A stretch of 64,000 bases of DNA from Pollutimonas sp035515055 (lineage in GTDB: Bacteria; Pseudomonadota; Gammaproteobacteria; Burkholderiales; Burkholderiaceae_B): positions 1 through 64,000 of the forward strand of contig DATJBV010000067.1 in assembly GCA_035515055.1 (NCBI GenBank), read 5' to 3'. The notes under the pieces were generated by a model. That model saw nothing but the letters and a program-made list of their open reading frames with translations. It made no database searches and had not been told where the DNA came from. Positions 28,124-36,022 of this stretch are shown here, piece by piece; positions within the stretch are counted from its first letter, which is position 1, and every line of letters begins with the position of its first letter. A program made the translations under genes and the position numbers.

Positions 28124-28142
28124 AGAATATCGGGAATATTCT
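28124..28142. repeat. Dyad upstream of the aroG leader promoter
   Basis: AGAATAT and ATATTCT, separated by CGGGA, form a perfect 7-bp dyad ending 2 bp before the -35 hexamer of the predicted aroG leader promoter. It could be an operator for an aromatic or other regulator, or a weak 3' hairpin for tldD. It does not match the E. coli TyrR box. Confidence 0.45.
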
Positions 28143-28144
28143 TA

Positions 28145-28173
28145 TTGGCATCAAGGAATCACTATGCTAGGAT
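28145..28173 (+). promoter_or_regulatory. Promoter of the aroG leader transcript
   Basis: TTGGCA (28145-28150) and TAGGAT (28168-28173) are 17 bases apart and match the sigma-70 hexamers at 5/6 and 4/6 positions. The predicted start point at 28180 coincides with the A of the leader-peptide ATG, which would make the leader mRNA leaderless. If the true promoter lies further upstream, AGGA at 28169-28172 would serve as the ribosome-binding site instead. Confidence 0.55.
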
Positions 28174-28179
28174 GTGTCT

Positions 28180-28257
28180 ATGTACTACGCATCCTACTTT
28201 TATTTTTTTATGATTCCTATACCGCTGGTGGAGGAAGGGAAGCGTTGTACCAAGTAA
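28180..28257 (+). CDS. Aromatic leader peptide of aroG (transcription attenuation)
   Basis: This 25-residue reading frame starts M-Y-Y-A-S-Y-F-Y-F-F, so 7 of its first 10 residues are Tyr or Phe, and ends at TAA. It lies between a promoter-like element and an intrinsic terminator, immediately before the gene for the first enzyme of aromatic amino-acid synthesis. This is the arrangement of attenuator leaders such as pheL and trpL: ribosomes short of charged Tyr- or Phe-tRNA would stall on codons 2-10 and allow an antiterminator to form. The start has either AGGA 7 bases upstream or, on the predicted promoter, no leader at all. Function is inferred from composition and position. Confidence 0.82.
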   Translation: MYYASYFYFFMIPIPLVEEGKRCTK

Positions 28258-28288
28258 CTTAGACCAAATTCCCAAAAAGCCGCCAGCG
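28223..28288 (+). promoter_or_regulatory. Putative antiterminator of the aroG attenuator
   Basis: CGCTGGTGG at 28223-28231 can pair with CCGCCAGCG at 28280-28288 (nine pairs, one G-U). The second arm includes part of the 5' arm of the terminator at 28274-28305, so the two structures exclude each other. The first arm begins about 13 bases after the last Phe codon of the leader, so a ribosome stalled there would leave it free. No separate protector (1:2) helix was found. Confidence 0.6.
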
Positions 28289-28307
28289 ATGCTAGGCGGC
28301 TTTTTTT
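28274..28307 (+). terminator. Attenuator terminator upstream of aroG
   Basis: AAAAAGCCGCC (28274-28284) pairs with GGCGGCTTTTT (28295-28305) around a 10-base loop and runs straight into a seven-T tract (28301-28307). This is a textbook intrinsic terminator, placed 17 bases after the leader-peptide stop codon and 41 bases before the aroG start. Confidence 0.9.
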
Positions 28308-28347
28308 GTACCGCTTGCTAAGTTGACAAAACCTCTGGAGTTAAGCT

Positions 28348-29442
28348 GTGTCGCACAATACTGATGATTTACGTATCCGGGAAATCAAGGAGCTTAGCCC
28401 TCCCGCGCACGTCATGCGCGAATTCCCCTGCACCACCGAAATTTCGACCACCGTATACGACGCGCGGCAGGCCTTGCACAACATTCTTCAAGGCACGGAC
28501 GACCGGCTGGCGGTGGTCATAGGCCCATGCTCGATCCACAATACTAAAGGAGCCCTGGAATATGCGAAGCGCCTGGTGTCCCAGCGGGAGCGCTTCAAGG
28601 GCGAACTCGAGATCATCATGCGCGTCTACTTCGAGAAGCCGCGCACGACGGTAGGCTGGAAAGGCCTGATCAACGATCCAGGGCTGGACGGCAGTTTCAA
28701 CATCAACCAGGGGTTGCGTACCGCGCGTGAACTGCTCATCGAGGTGAACAGCCTGGGCATGCCGGCGGGCTGCGAATTCCTCGACATGATCACGCCGCAG
28801 TACATTGCGGATCTCGTCTCGTGGGGCGCTATCGGGGCGCGCACCACCGAAAGCCAGGTTCACCGAGAGTTGGCTTCCGGTTTGTCGTGTCCTGTCGGCT
28901 TCAAGAACGGCACCGATGGCAACATAAAAATCGTCACCGACGCCATCAAGGCCGCTTCCCAGCCGCATCACTTCCTATCGGTGACTAAAGGCGGCCATTC
29001 GGCCATCGTGTCTACCGTGGGCAACAACGACTGCCATGCGATTCTTCGCGGCGGAAAAGTGCCCAACTTCGATGCGGAGAATGTAGAGCTGGCGTCCCAC
29101 ACCCTCGTCAAGGCCGGCCTGACTCCACGCCTCATGATCGATGCAAGCCATGCAAACAGCAACAAGGACTATCGCAACCAGCCCTTGGTCCTGGACGATG
29201 TCGCCTCGCAGATGGAAGCGGGCGATGCGCGCATTTTCGGCGTCATGGTCGAAAGCCACCTGGTCGGAGGCCGCCAAGATCTCGTGGCGGGCCAACCGCT
29301 CGTCTATGGCCAAAGCATTACCGACGGCTGCATCGACTGGGATACGTCGGTTCAGGTGCTCGAACGTCTGGCGCTGGCTGTACGGACCCGCCGCCTGGTA
29401 AGCGCGCAATCAGCAAATGCCCTGATCGGCAGCCAGGCCTAA
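28348..29442 (+). CDS. aroG: 3-deoxy-7-phosphoheptulonate (DAHP) synthase, class I
   Basis: A 364-residue enzyme that condenses phosphoenolpyruvate with erythrose-4-phosphate, the first step of the shikimate pathway. GPCSIHNTKGALEYAKRL, GARTTESQVHRELASGLSCPVGFKNGTDG and DASHANSNKDYRNQP are the AroF/G/H signatures. The start is GTG at 28348 with TGGAG 7 bases before it. Expression is very likely set by the upstream Tyr/Phe leader and attenuator; feedback inhibition by a specific amino acid cannot be read reliably. The next gene begins 53 bp later without a visible terminator. Confidence 0.96.
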   Translation: MSHNTDDLRIREIKELSPPAHVMREFPCTTEISTTVYDARQALHNILQGTDDRLAVVIGPCSIHNTKGALEYAKRLVSQRERFKGELEIIMRVYFEKPRTTVGWKGLINDPGLDGSFNINQGLRTARELLIEVNSLGMPAGCEFLDMITPQYIADLVSWGAIGARTTESQVHRELASGLSCPVGFKNGTDGNIKIVTDAIKAASQPHHFLSVTKGGHSAIVSTVGNNDCHAILRGGKVPNFDAENVELASHTLVKAGLTPRLMIDASHANSNKDYRNQPLVLDDVASQMEAGDARIFGVMVESHLVGGRQDLVAGQPLVYGQSITDGCIDWDTSVQVLERLALAVRTRRLVSAQSANALIGSQA

Positions 29443-29495
29443 AAGCCGTAGTATTCCGTTTGTGGTTCTGTTTACTGGATAAAAGGAGCTGTTTC

Positions 29496-30908
29496 ATGAA
29501 TGCAAACGTTCTCGCACAAGGACTGCGTCGCGCGATCCCGCCCGGGTTCCTCGACGCCTTGCGCGAGCGGTTTGGCGAACGCTTTTCCACGGCGCATGCC
29601 GTGTGCGAGCATCATGGGCGTGACGAGTCTCCGTATCCTCCGATGCTGCCCGATGGCGTTGTGTTTGCATCAAGCACCGACGACGTCGCCTGGGTGGCGC
29701 GGCACTGCCATCAACATAAGGTCGCCCTTATACCTTACGGTGTCGGCTCATCGCTCGAAGGACATCTGCTGGCTGTCCAGGGCGGCATCAGTCTCGACTT
29801 GTCGGGCATGAACGAGATCGTGGCGGTACACGCGGAAGACTTCACCGCCACTGTGCAGGCCGGTGTAACCCGCAAGCAGCTTAACGAAGAAATCCGCAAT
29901 ACGGGCTTGTTCTTTCCCATCGACCCGGGGGCGGATGCCAGCCTGGGCGGCATGGCGGCCACGCGCGCCTCCGGCACCAATGCCGTTCGGTACGGCACCA
30001 TGCGCGAAAATGTCATGTCGCTCAAGGTGGTCACGGCCGATGGCCGCGTCATAGAAACCGCCAATCGCGCCAGGAAGTCGTCGGCGGGCTACGACCTCAC
30101 CCGTATTTTCGTCGGCAGCGAAGGCACATTGGGTATCATCACGGAAGTCACCGTGCGCCTATACCCGCAGCCCGAAGCCATTTCGGCTGCCATCTGCAAC
30201 TTCCCGACGCTGGCCGCCGCCGTACAAAGCGTCATTGAAATCATACAAATGGGCGTGCCGGTTGCGCGCGTCGAGTTCATGGACAGCGCTGCGGTAAAGG
30301 CCACCAACGCCTACAGTAATCTGCAGCTTACCGAGTCGCCATTGCTCCTGTTCGAGTTCCATGGCAGTCCGGCCGGTGTCAAAGAGCAGGCCGAACTCGT
30401 GCAGGCCATTACACGCGACAACGGCGGCATGGATTTCCAATGGGCCGAGCAGGCAGAGGACAGAAGCAGGCTCTGGACGGCGCGTCATAATGCGTATTTT
30501 GCTGGACTGCAGCTGCGTCCGGGCTGCAGAGCAAGCACCACCGATGTATGCGTGCCTATTTCACGTCTGGCCGAATGCGTGTCGCAAACCGCGGCCGAAC
30601 TCGACGAAGCCAGCTTTCCCTACACCATCGTGGGCCATGTCGGCGACGGCAACTTCCATGTGCTAATGCTGCTCGACCAAGACAGCCCCGATGAATGGGA
30701 AGAATCAGAAAAGCTCAATCGCCGTCTGGTCGAACGCGCCATACAAATGGATGGCACGTGCACTGGCGAACATGGGGTAGGGTTGCACAAGATGGAATTC
30801 ATGCTCGCCGAGCACGGACGCGATGCGCTGGACCTGATGGCCAGCCTGAAGCACGCCTTCGATCCGCACAATATCCTGAATCCGGGAAAAATCATCCCAT
30901 TGGCATAG
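29496..30908 (+). CDS. FAD-linked oxidase, D-lactate dehydrogenase (cytochrome)-like
   Basis: A 470-residue flavoprotein with an N-terminal PCMH FAD domain (VALIPYGVGSSLEGH, then DPGADASLGGMAATRASGTNAVRYG) and a C-terminal FAD-oxidase domain with VGDGNFH and CTGEHGVGLHKMEF. This combination is typical of cytochrome-linked D-lactate dehydrogenase and relatives. The ATG at 29496 is chosen over an in-frame one at 29460 because AAAAGGAG stands 7 bases before it. It is the first of a tight five-gene run (gaps of 8-26 bp) with glcDEF and mnmA. It may supply a second substrate specificity to the GlcEF electron path; that is inference. Confidence 0.87.
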   Translation: MNANVLAQGLRRAIPPGFLDALRERFGERFSTAHAVCEHHGRDESPYPPMLPDGVVFASSTDDVAWVARHCHQHKVALIPYGVGSSLEGHLLAVQGGISLDLSGMNEIVAVHAEDFTATVQAGVTRKQLNEEIRNTGLFFPIDPGADASLGGMAATRASGTNAVRYGTMRENVMSLKVVTADGRVIETANRARKSSAGYDLTRIFVGSEGTLGIITEVTVRLYPQPEAISAAICNFPTLAAAVQSVIEIIQMGVPVARVEFMDSAAVKATNAYSNLQLTESPLLLFEFHGSPAGVKEQAELVQAITRDNGGMDFQWAEQAEDRSRLWTARHNAYFAGLQLRPGCRASTTDVCVPISRLAECVSQTAAELDEASFPYTIVGHVGDGNFHVLMLLDQDSPDEWEESEKLNRRLVERAIQMDGTCTGEHGVGLHKMEFMLAEHGRDALDLMASLKHAFDPHNILNPGKIIPLA

Positions 30909-30917
30909 AGGCAAGGC

Positions 30918-32411
30918 ATGGACGATTCCACGGCAGGGATGGCTCAAGTTACCACCCCGGATTTTGCGGGCCTGCTTGCGCGCATCGCTTCGAGCGTGCC
31001 AGCGCACTGCGTACTGTCGCGCGTCGAAGATACGCGACCCTATGAATGCGATGGTCTTTCCTTGTACCGTTGCCTGCCGCCCGTCGTCATCCTCCCGGAA
31101 AACGAAGCGCAGGTCATTGCGGTACTGCAGGCCTGTAAAGCCTTGAATATCCCTATCGTCGCCCGTGGCGCCGGCACGGGCTTGTCGGGTGGCGCAATGC
31201 CCCATTCGCAAGGCATCCTGCTAGGCTTGGCCAAGTTGAATCAAATCAAAAAGATCGACCTGGACAGCGCCACGGCGGTCGTACAGCCTGGCGTGCGCAA
31301 CCTGGCTATTTCCGAGGCCGCCGCCGCCTATGGGTTGTACTATGCACCCGATCCCTCCAGCCAGATCGCGTGTTCCATCGGCGGCAATATCGCCGAGAAT
31401 TCCGGCGGCGTGCACTGCCTGAAATATGGACTTACGGTGCACAACGTGCTGCGTGTGCGCATTGTCACCATCGATGGCGATGTGGTCGAGCTGGGGTCCG
31501 AGGCGCCCGACAGCCCGGGTGTCGACCTTCTTGCCGCATTCATCGGCTCCGAAGGCATGCTCGGGGTGGTCACCGAAGTCACGGTAAAGCTCATACCCAA
31601 GCCCACATGCGCCCAGGTCATCATGGCCAGCTTTGCCACTGTGGAAGCCGCCAGTCTTGCCGTCACCAACATTATTTCGGCGGGCATCATTCCCGCCGGC
31701 CTCGAAATGATGGACAAGCGCGCGGTGCATATGGTCGAGCCCTTTGTGCAGGCGGGCTACGACCTGGAGGCCGAGGCCATCTTGTTATGCGAGTCCGATG
31801 GCACGGTGGAAGAAGTCGACGATGAAATCGCCCGTATGCGGGCGGTATTCCAAAACGCCGGCGCCACCCGCTTGCAGGTATCCAGTTCCGAGGCCGAGCG
31901 CCTGCTTTTCTGGGCCGGCCGGAAAAATGCATTTCCCGCCGCCGGGCGCGTGTCGCCCGACTACTACTGCATGGACGGCACCATTCCAAGACGCCATTTA
32001 GGGCAGGTCCTGAGCGCAATAGAAGGCATGGAAAAGCAATTCAACTTGCGTTGCGCCAATGTGTTTCACGCCGGCGACGGAAATCTGCATCCCTTGATCC
32101 TATTCGATGCCAATCAGCCTGGCGAGACCGAACGCGCCGAGGATTTTGGTGCCGCCATCCTCGAACTATGTGTTCAGGTGGGCGGCACGGTTACCGGCGA
32201 GCATGGGATCGGTGTCGAGAAAATTAACCAGATGTGCGTGCAGTTCACGCGCCAGGAACTGGATTTTTTCAGCGCGGTAAAGAAGGGGTTCGATCCATAC
32301 GGGCTATTGAATCCCGACAAGGTTATTCCCACCTTGGTGCGTTGTGCCGAATACGGCAAAATGCACGTCCACAACGGCGAAATAAAATTTCCCGACCTGC
32401 CGCGTTTTTAA
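30918..32411 (+). CDS. glcD: Glycolate oxidase subunit GlcD
   Basis: A 497-residue FAD-binding catalytic subunit of glycolate dehydrogenase, which oxidises glycolate to glyoxylate at the membrane. The FAD domain shows PIVARGAGTGLSGGA and CSIGGNIAENSGGVHCLKYG; the C-terminal domain carries VFHAGDGNLHPLILFD and VTGEHGIGVEKI. GlcE starts 9 bp downstream. The glcC regulator and glcA permease found in E. coli are absent. Confidence 0.95.
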   Translation: MDDSTAGMAQVTTPDFAGLLARIASSVPAHCVLSRVEDTRPYECDGLSLYRCLPPVVILPENEAQVIAVLQACKALNIPIVARGAGTGLSGGAMPHSQGILLGLAKLNQIKKIDLDSATAVVQPGVRNLAISEAAAAYGLYYAPDPSSQIACSIGGNIAENSGGVHCLKYGLTVHNVLRVRIVTIDGDVVELGSEAPDSPGVDLLAAFIGSEGMLGVVTEVTVKLIPKPTCAQVIMASFATVEAASLAVTNIISAGIIPAGLEMMDKRAVHMVEPFVQAGYDLEAEAILLCESDGTVEEVDDEIARMRAVFQNAGATRLQVSSSEAERLLFWAGRKNAFPAAGRVSPDYYCMDGTIPRRHLGQVLSAIEGMEKQFNLRCANVFHAGDGNLHPLILFDANQPGETERAEDFGAAILELCVQVGGTVTGEHGIGVEKINQMCVQFTRQELDFFSAVKKGFDPYGLLNPDKVIPTLVRCAEYGKMHVHNGEIKFPDLPRF

Positions 32412-32420
32412 AGGCCGCCC

Positions 32421-33524
32421 ATGGAATTCGTATTATCCGACCTCTGCGAAAAAGTCGCGACTGCCCGCGGGACGGAACGTCCCGTGTGCATACGCGGCGG
32501 CGGTACCAAATCGTTCTACGGCGAACCCGGTGATCGCGACACCGTGCACGACATTGCCATTCTCGATCTGGCTGCCTACAAGGGCATTGTCAATTATCAG
32601 CCGTCCGAACTCGTCATCACGGCGCGCGCCGGCACCTTGCTGGCCGACATCGAGGCCGCGCTGGACGAGCAAGGTCAAATGCTGGCGTTTGAGCCGCCAC
32701 GGTTCGGCCCATCGTCGACCGTAGGCGGTTGCATCGCGAGCGGCTTGTCCGGCCCGCGCCGCATGGCCGCCGGCAGTGTTCGAGATTTCGTATTGGGCGC
32801 CAAGCTGCTCGATTCATCGGGAAATCTTTTGCGCTTTGGCGGCGAAGTAATGAAGAACGTGGCGGGTTATGACGTATCGCGTTTGTTGGCAGGTTCCCTG
32901 GGCATCTTCGGAGCGCTGGTCGAGATCTCGATCAAGGTGTCGCCCAAGCCATTCCAGGAAACCACGCTGGTCCTGGAAGCCGACGAGGCGCAAGCGTTAC
33001 GCTACTTCACCCAATGGCGCGGCTTGCCGCTGCCCATTACGGCCACGGCCTGGTATCGCGATCCGGCCAATTCCGTCGGACACCTGCATGTGCGTTTGTC
33101 GGGAAGCGAGCCGGCGCTGCGCAACGGCGTAAAGAACATTGGCGGGCAACTGCTGGAACCGGCTGTCGCGGCAGCGTTCTGGAATAGCCTGCGGGATCAA
33201 ACCCATCCGTTCTTTCGCGCCACGCCTTTATGGCGCGTTGCCGTGCCGCCGCGAACAATGCCGCTAGACGCCGGCCCCACGCTCATCGAGTGGAATGGCG
33301 GGCTGCGCTGGCTGTCGTCGGTCGAATCAGGAAGCCGCTTGCGTACCGATGTGGCACAGCGGGGCGGCAATGCCACTCTCTATCATCACGGCTCGGCCGC
33401 CACGCCCGATTTGCCGGTGTTTCACCCCATGGAACCTGGGTTGCGGCAAATCAATCTGCGCTTGAAGCAAGAACTGGATCCCGCCGGGATCTTCAACCCT
33501 AAACGCTTGTTTCCGGACTTCTGA
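32421..33524 (+). CDS. glcE: Glycolate oxidase subunit GlcE
   Basis: A 367-residue FAD-binding subunit of glycolate dehydrogenase. It has a single PCMH-type FAD domain in the first 200 residues (VCIRGGGTKSFYG, TVGGCIASGLSGPRRMAAGSVRDFVLG and GEVMKNVAGYDVSRL) and a short C-terminal part ending in LDPAGIFNPKRLFPDF. Length and position between glcD and glcF are as usual. Confidence 0.94.
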   Translation: MEFVLSDLCEKVATARGTERPVCIRGGGTKSFYGEPGDRDTVHDIAILDLAAYKGIVNYQPSELVITARAGTLLADIEAALDEQGQMLAFEPPRFGPSSTVGGCIASGLSGPRRMAAGSVRDFVLGAKLLDSSGNLLRFGGEVMKNVAGYDVSRLLAGSLGIFGALVEISIKVSPKPFQETTLVLEADEAQALRYFTQWRGLPLPITATAWYRDPANSVGHLHVRLSGSEPALRNGVKNIGGQLLEPAVAAAFWNSLRDQTHPFFRATPLWRVAVPPRTMPLDAGPTLIEWNGGLRWLSSVESGSRLRTDVAQRGGNATLYHHGSAATPDLPVFHPMEPGLRQINLRLKQELDPAGIFNPKRLFPDF

Positions 33525-33532
33525 GGTTTATC

Positions 33533-34783
33533 GTGCAAACAAATCTTGCATCGTGGGCGCGTGATTCAGATGTGGGCCAGGAGGCGGACGAGATCCTGCG
33601 TCGCTGCGTGCATTGTGGATTCTGCCTGGCCACGTGTCCCACTTACCAAATCCTGGGCGACGAGCGCGATAGCCCGCGCGGCCGCATTTACCTAATGAAG
33701 CAGGTGCTCGAAGGCGTCGAGCCCACGCATTCGACGCAAACCCACCTCGACCGCTGTCTAACCTGCCGCAATTGTGAAACCACCTGTCCATCCGGCGTCG
33801 AGTACGGCGCACTGGTCGACATCGGCCGCAAGCTGGTAGACGAAAAGGTAAAGCGCCCTCTGGGCCAGCGCGTCACGCGCACCGTGTTGCGCACGCTGTT
33901 GAATTCACCCATGTTCGGACCAGCGCTGAAACTTGGCCGGTGGGTGCGGCCGGTGCTTCCGGACGTCTTGCGCAACAAGATACCGGACGCGCGCCCCGCC
34001 GGTGACTTGCCTGGCGACCCGGCCAGGCATCCGCGCCAAGTCCTGATGCTGGCCGGTTGTGTACAGCCGGCCATGATGCCATCGATCGATGCGGCCACGA
34101 TACGTGTGCTGGACGCCGTCGGCATAGGTACGCGGGTCGTGCCGGGCGCGGGCTGCTGCGGCGCAATCAATTTCCATCTGGATGCGCAAGAAGCCGCCTT
34201 GGCGCAAATGCGCATCAATATCGATGCCTGGCTGCCATTGCTCGATAGCGGCGAAGCGGAAGCCATGATCATGAACGCATCGGGTTGCGGCGCCATGGTA
34301 CGGGAGTATGCCCACCACCTGAGGCATGACCCCGATTATGTGGTCAAGGCGCTGCGCCTGGTTGCCAAGGTCTACGATGTAGCGGAAATCGTTGCGCCGC
34401 TGGCAAGCGATTTAAGGGCCGCAATGAAGACGCCTCCCGCCACGGTGGCGTTTCATCCGCCCTGTACGCTACAGCACTGGCAAGGCCTGCGAGGTGTCAG
34501 TGAAAAAATGCTTGTGGATCTGGGGTTCGACCTCCAGCCATTTTCCGAATCGCATTTATGCTGCGGCTCGGCGGGAACCTATTCGGTCACTCAGCCAGAG
34601 CTCTCCAAAAATTTGCGCGATCGCAAGCTAACCGCCATACAGGCGGCGCAGCCGGCCTGCATCATTTCGTCGAACATCGGGTGCATCACTCATCTGCAAA
34701 GCGGTACAGATACGCCGGTGCGCCACTGGATCGAAGTGGTGGATCAGGCCTTGGGGGAAGGGCGCTACGCTTCGCTTTCGTAA
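33533..34783 (+). CDS. glcF: Glycolate oxidase iron-sulfur subunit GlcF
   Basis: A 416-residue protein with a GTG start and two 4Fe-4S motifs, CVHCGFCLATCP and CLTCRNCETTCP, in the first 85 residues. Two cysteine-rich CCG-type domains follow (GAGCCGAINFH and HLCCGSAGTYS). It passes electrons from the GlcDE flavins to the quinone pool. It starts 8 bp after glcE and ends 26 bp before mnmA. Confidence 0.95.
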   Translation: MQTNLASWARDSDVGQEADEILRRCVHCGFCLATCPTYQILGDERDSPRGRIYLMKQVLEGVEPTHSTQTHLDRCLTCRNCETTCPSGVEYGALVDIGRKLVDEKVKRPLGQRVTRTVLRTLLNSPMFGPALKLGRWVRPVLPDVLRNKIPDARPAGDLPGDPARHPRQVLMLAGCVQPAMMPSIDAATIRVLDAVGIGTRVVPGAGCCGAINFHLDAQEAALAQMRINIDAWLPLLDSGEAEAMIMNASGCGAMVREYAHHLRHDPDYVVKALRLVAKVYDVAEIVAPLASDLRAAMKTPPATVAFHPPCTLQHWQGLRGVSEKMLVDLGFDLQPFSESHLCCGSAGTYSVTQPELSKNLRDRKLTAIQAAQPACIISSNIGCITHLQSGTDTPVRHWIEVVDQALGEGRYASLS

Positions 34784-34809
34784 GAGGTAGAACCGTTTAA
34801 AATACCTCC

Positions 34810-35925
34810 ATGGTAAAAACAAATAGATCAAAAGGGCATGTCGTGGTGGGCATGTCCGGCGGGGTGGACTCGTCCGTCACGGCATGGCTGTTGAAAGAGC
34901 AGGGCTATAAAGTCACTGGCCTGTTCATGAAAAACTGGGAAGACGACGACGACTCCGAATACTGCTCGACCCGCCAGGATTGGCTCGACGCAGCCAGTGT
35001 CGCGGACTTGATCGGTATCGACATCGAAGCGGTGAATTTTGCGGCCGAGTACAAAGAACGTGTTTTCGCTGACTTCCTGCGCGAGTATTCAGCCGGCCGC
35101 ACGCCCAATCCCGACGTCTTGTGCAATGCCGAAATCAAGTTCAAGGCTTTTCTCGATCATGCCATGTCGTTGGGTGCCGAACGCATCGCCACTGGCCACT
35201 ACGCCCGGGTGCGCGAGGTCGGCGGCGATAACGGTGCCCAGTATCAGTTGCTCAAGGCACTGGACCACACGAAGGACCAGAGCTACTTCCTTCATCGTTT
35301 GAACCAGGACCAGTTGTCCCGTACGCTGTTTCCGCTAGGCGAAATTCCGAAGACCGAGGTCAGGAAAATTGCACAGTCCCTGCAACTGCCCAACGCGGCC
35401 AAGAAAGACTCCACGGGCATCTGCTTCATCGGCGAACGGCCTTTCCGCGAATTCCTCAATCGCTATCTGCCTACCCATCCGGGGCCCATGAAGACGCCTG
35501 AAGGCGATGTTGTCGGCACTCACGAGGGCTTGTCGTTTTATACGCTAGGCCAGCGCAAAGGCCTGCGGATAGGCGGCATCAAGGGCCAGCAGCGCGACGA
35601 TGGCACGGCCGACGCCTGGTACACCGCAAAGAAAGACATGGCCCAGAACACATTGTATGTGGTTGCCGGCCACGACCATCCCTGGTTATTGTCGACGGAA
35701 CTGCAGGCCCAGGACGCCAGCTGGATAGCAGGAAAAGCGCCCGAGCCTGGCGCCTACGCCGCCAAGACGCGGTATCGCCAAGTAGACGCCGCATGTGCAT
35801 TGGCCGGTGCGTCCGACAATCAATTCTCCCTGTCGTTCGAGCAGTCGCAGTGGGCCGTCACTCCCGGCCAGTCGGCGGTTCTTTACGAGGGCGACGTTTG
35901 CCTGGGTGGCGGCATTATCGTTTAA
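34810..35925 (+). CDS. mnmA: tRNA-specific 2-thiouridylase MnmA
   Basis: A 371-residue enzyme that thiolates uridine-34 of Lys, Glu and Gln tRNAs. The PP-loop GMSGGVDSSVTAWLLKEQGY binds ATP. The two catalytic cysteines are in PDVLCNAEIKF (about residue 102) and STGICFIGE (about residue 202). The C-terminal beta-barrel domain is complete. The start is 26 bp after glcF, and an A/T-rich stretch there (TTTAAAATA) may give it its own promoter. Confidence 0.96.
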   Translation: MVKTNRSKGHVVVGMSGGVDSSVTAWLLKEQGYKVTGLFMKNWEDDDDSEYCSTRQDWLDAASVADLIGIDIEAVNFAAEYKERVFADFLREYSAGRTPNPDVLCNAEIKFKAFLDHAMSLGAERIATGHYARVREVGGDNGAQYQLLKALDHTKDQSYFLHRLNQDQLSRTLFPLGEIPKTEVRKIAQSLQLPNAAKKDSTGICFIGERPFREFLNRYLPTHPGPMKTPEGDVVGTHEGLSFYTLGQRKGLRIGGIKGQQRDDGTADAWYTAKKDMAQNTLYVVAGHDHPWLLSTELQAQDASWIAGKAPEPGAYAAKTRYRQVDAACALAGASDNQFSLSFEQSQWAVTPGQSAVLYEGDVCLGGGIIV

Positions 35926-36022
35926 CGGCCCGCCGTTGCGATCCAGCGGGGCGGCGCAATGTTAAGCTGCGTATCTTGTCCGCGAAGAGCGGTGTTTTAG
36001 GCTTGAACTTTCGAAGGTATAT

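Noticed and set aside
28168..28196. TAGGATG / CATCCTA inverted repeat as a terminator before the leader
   Set aside because: The loop is 15 bases and the repeat overlaps the leader's own start region, so an independent terminator is unlikely; it may add structure if the transcript starts upstream.
28164..28262. A 32-codon frame overlapping the aroG leader in another frame, with AAGGAA before its ATG and a Phe-Phe-Tyr-Asp-Ser-Tyr segment
   Set aside because: The frame at 28180 is far richer in Tyr and Phe, and the predicted promoter would place the transcription start downstream of this ATG. It remains a fallback if the promoter proves to lie further upstream.
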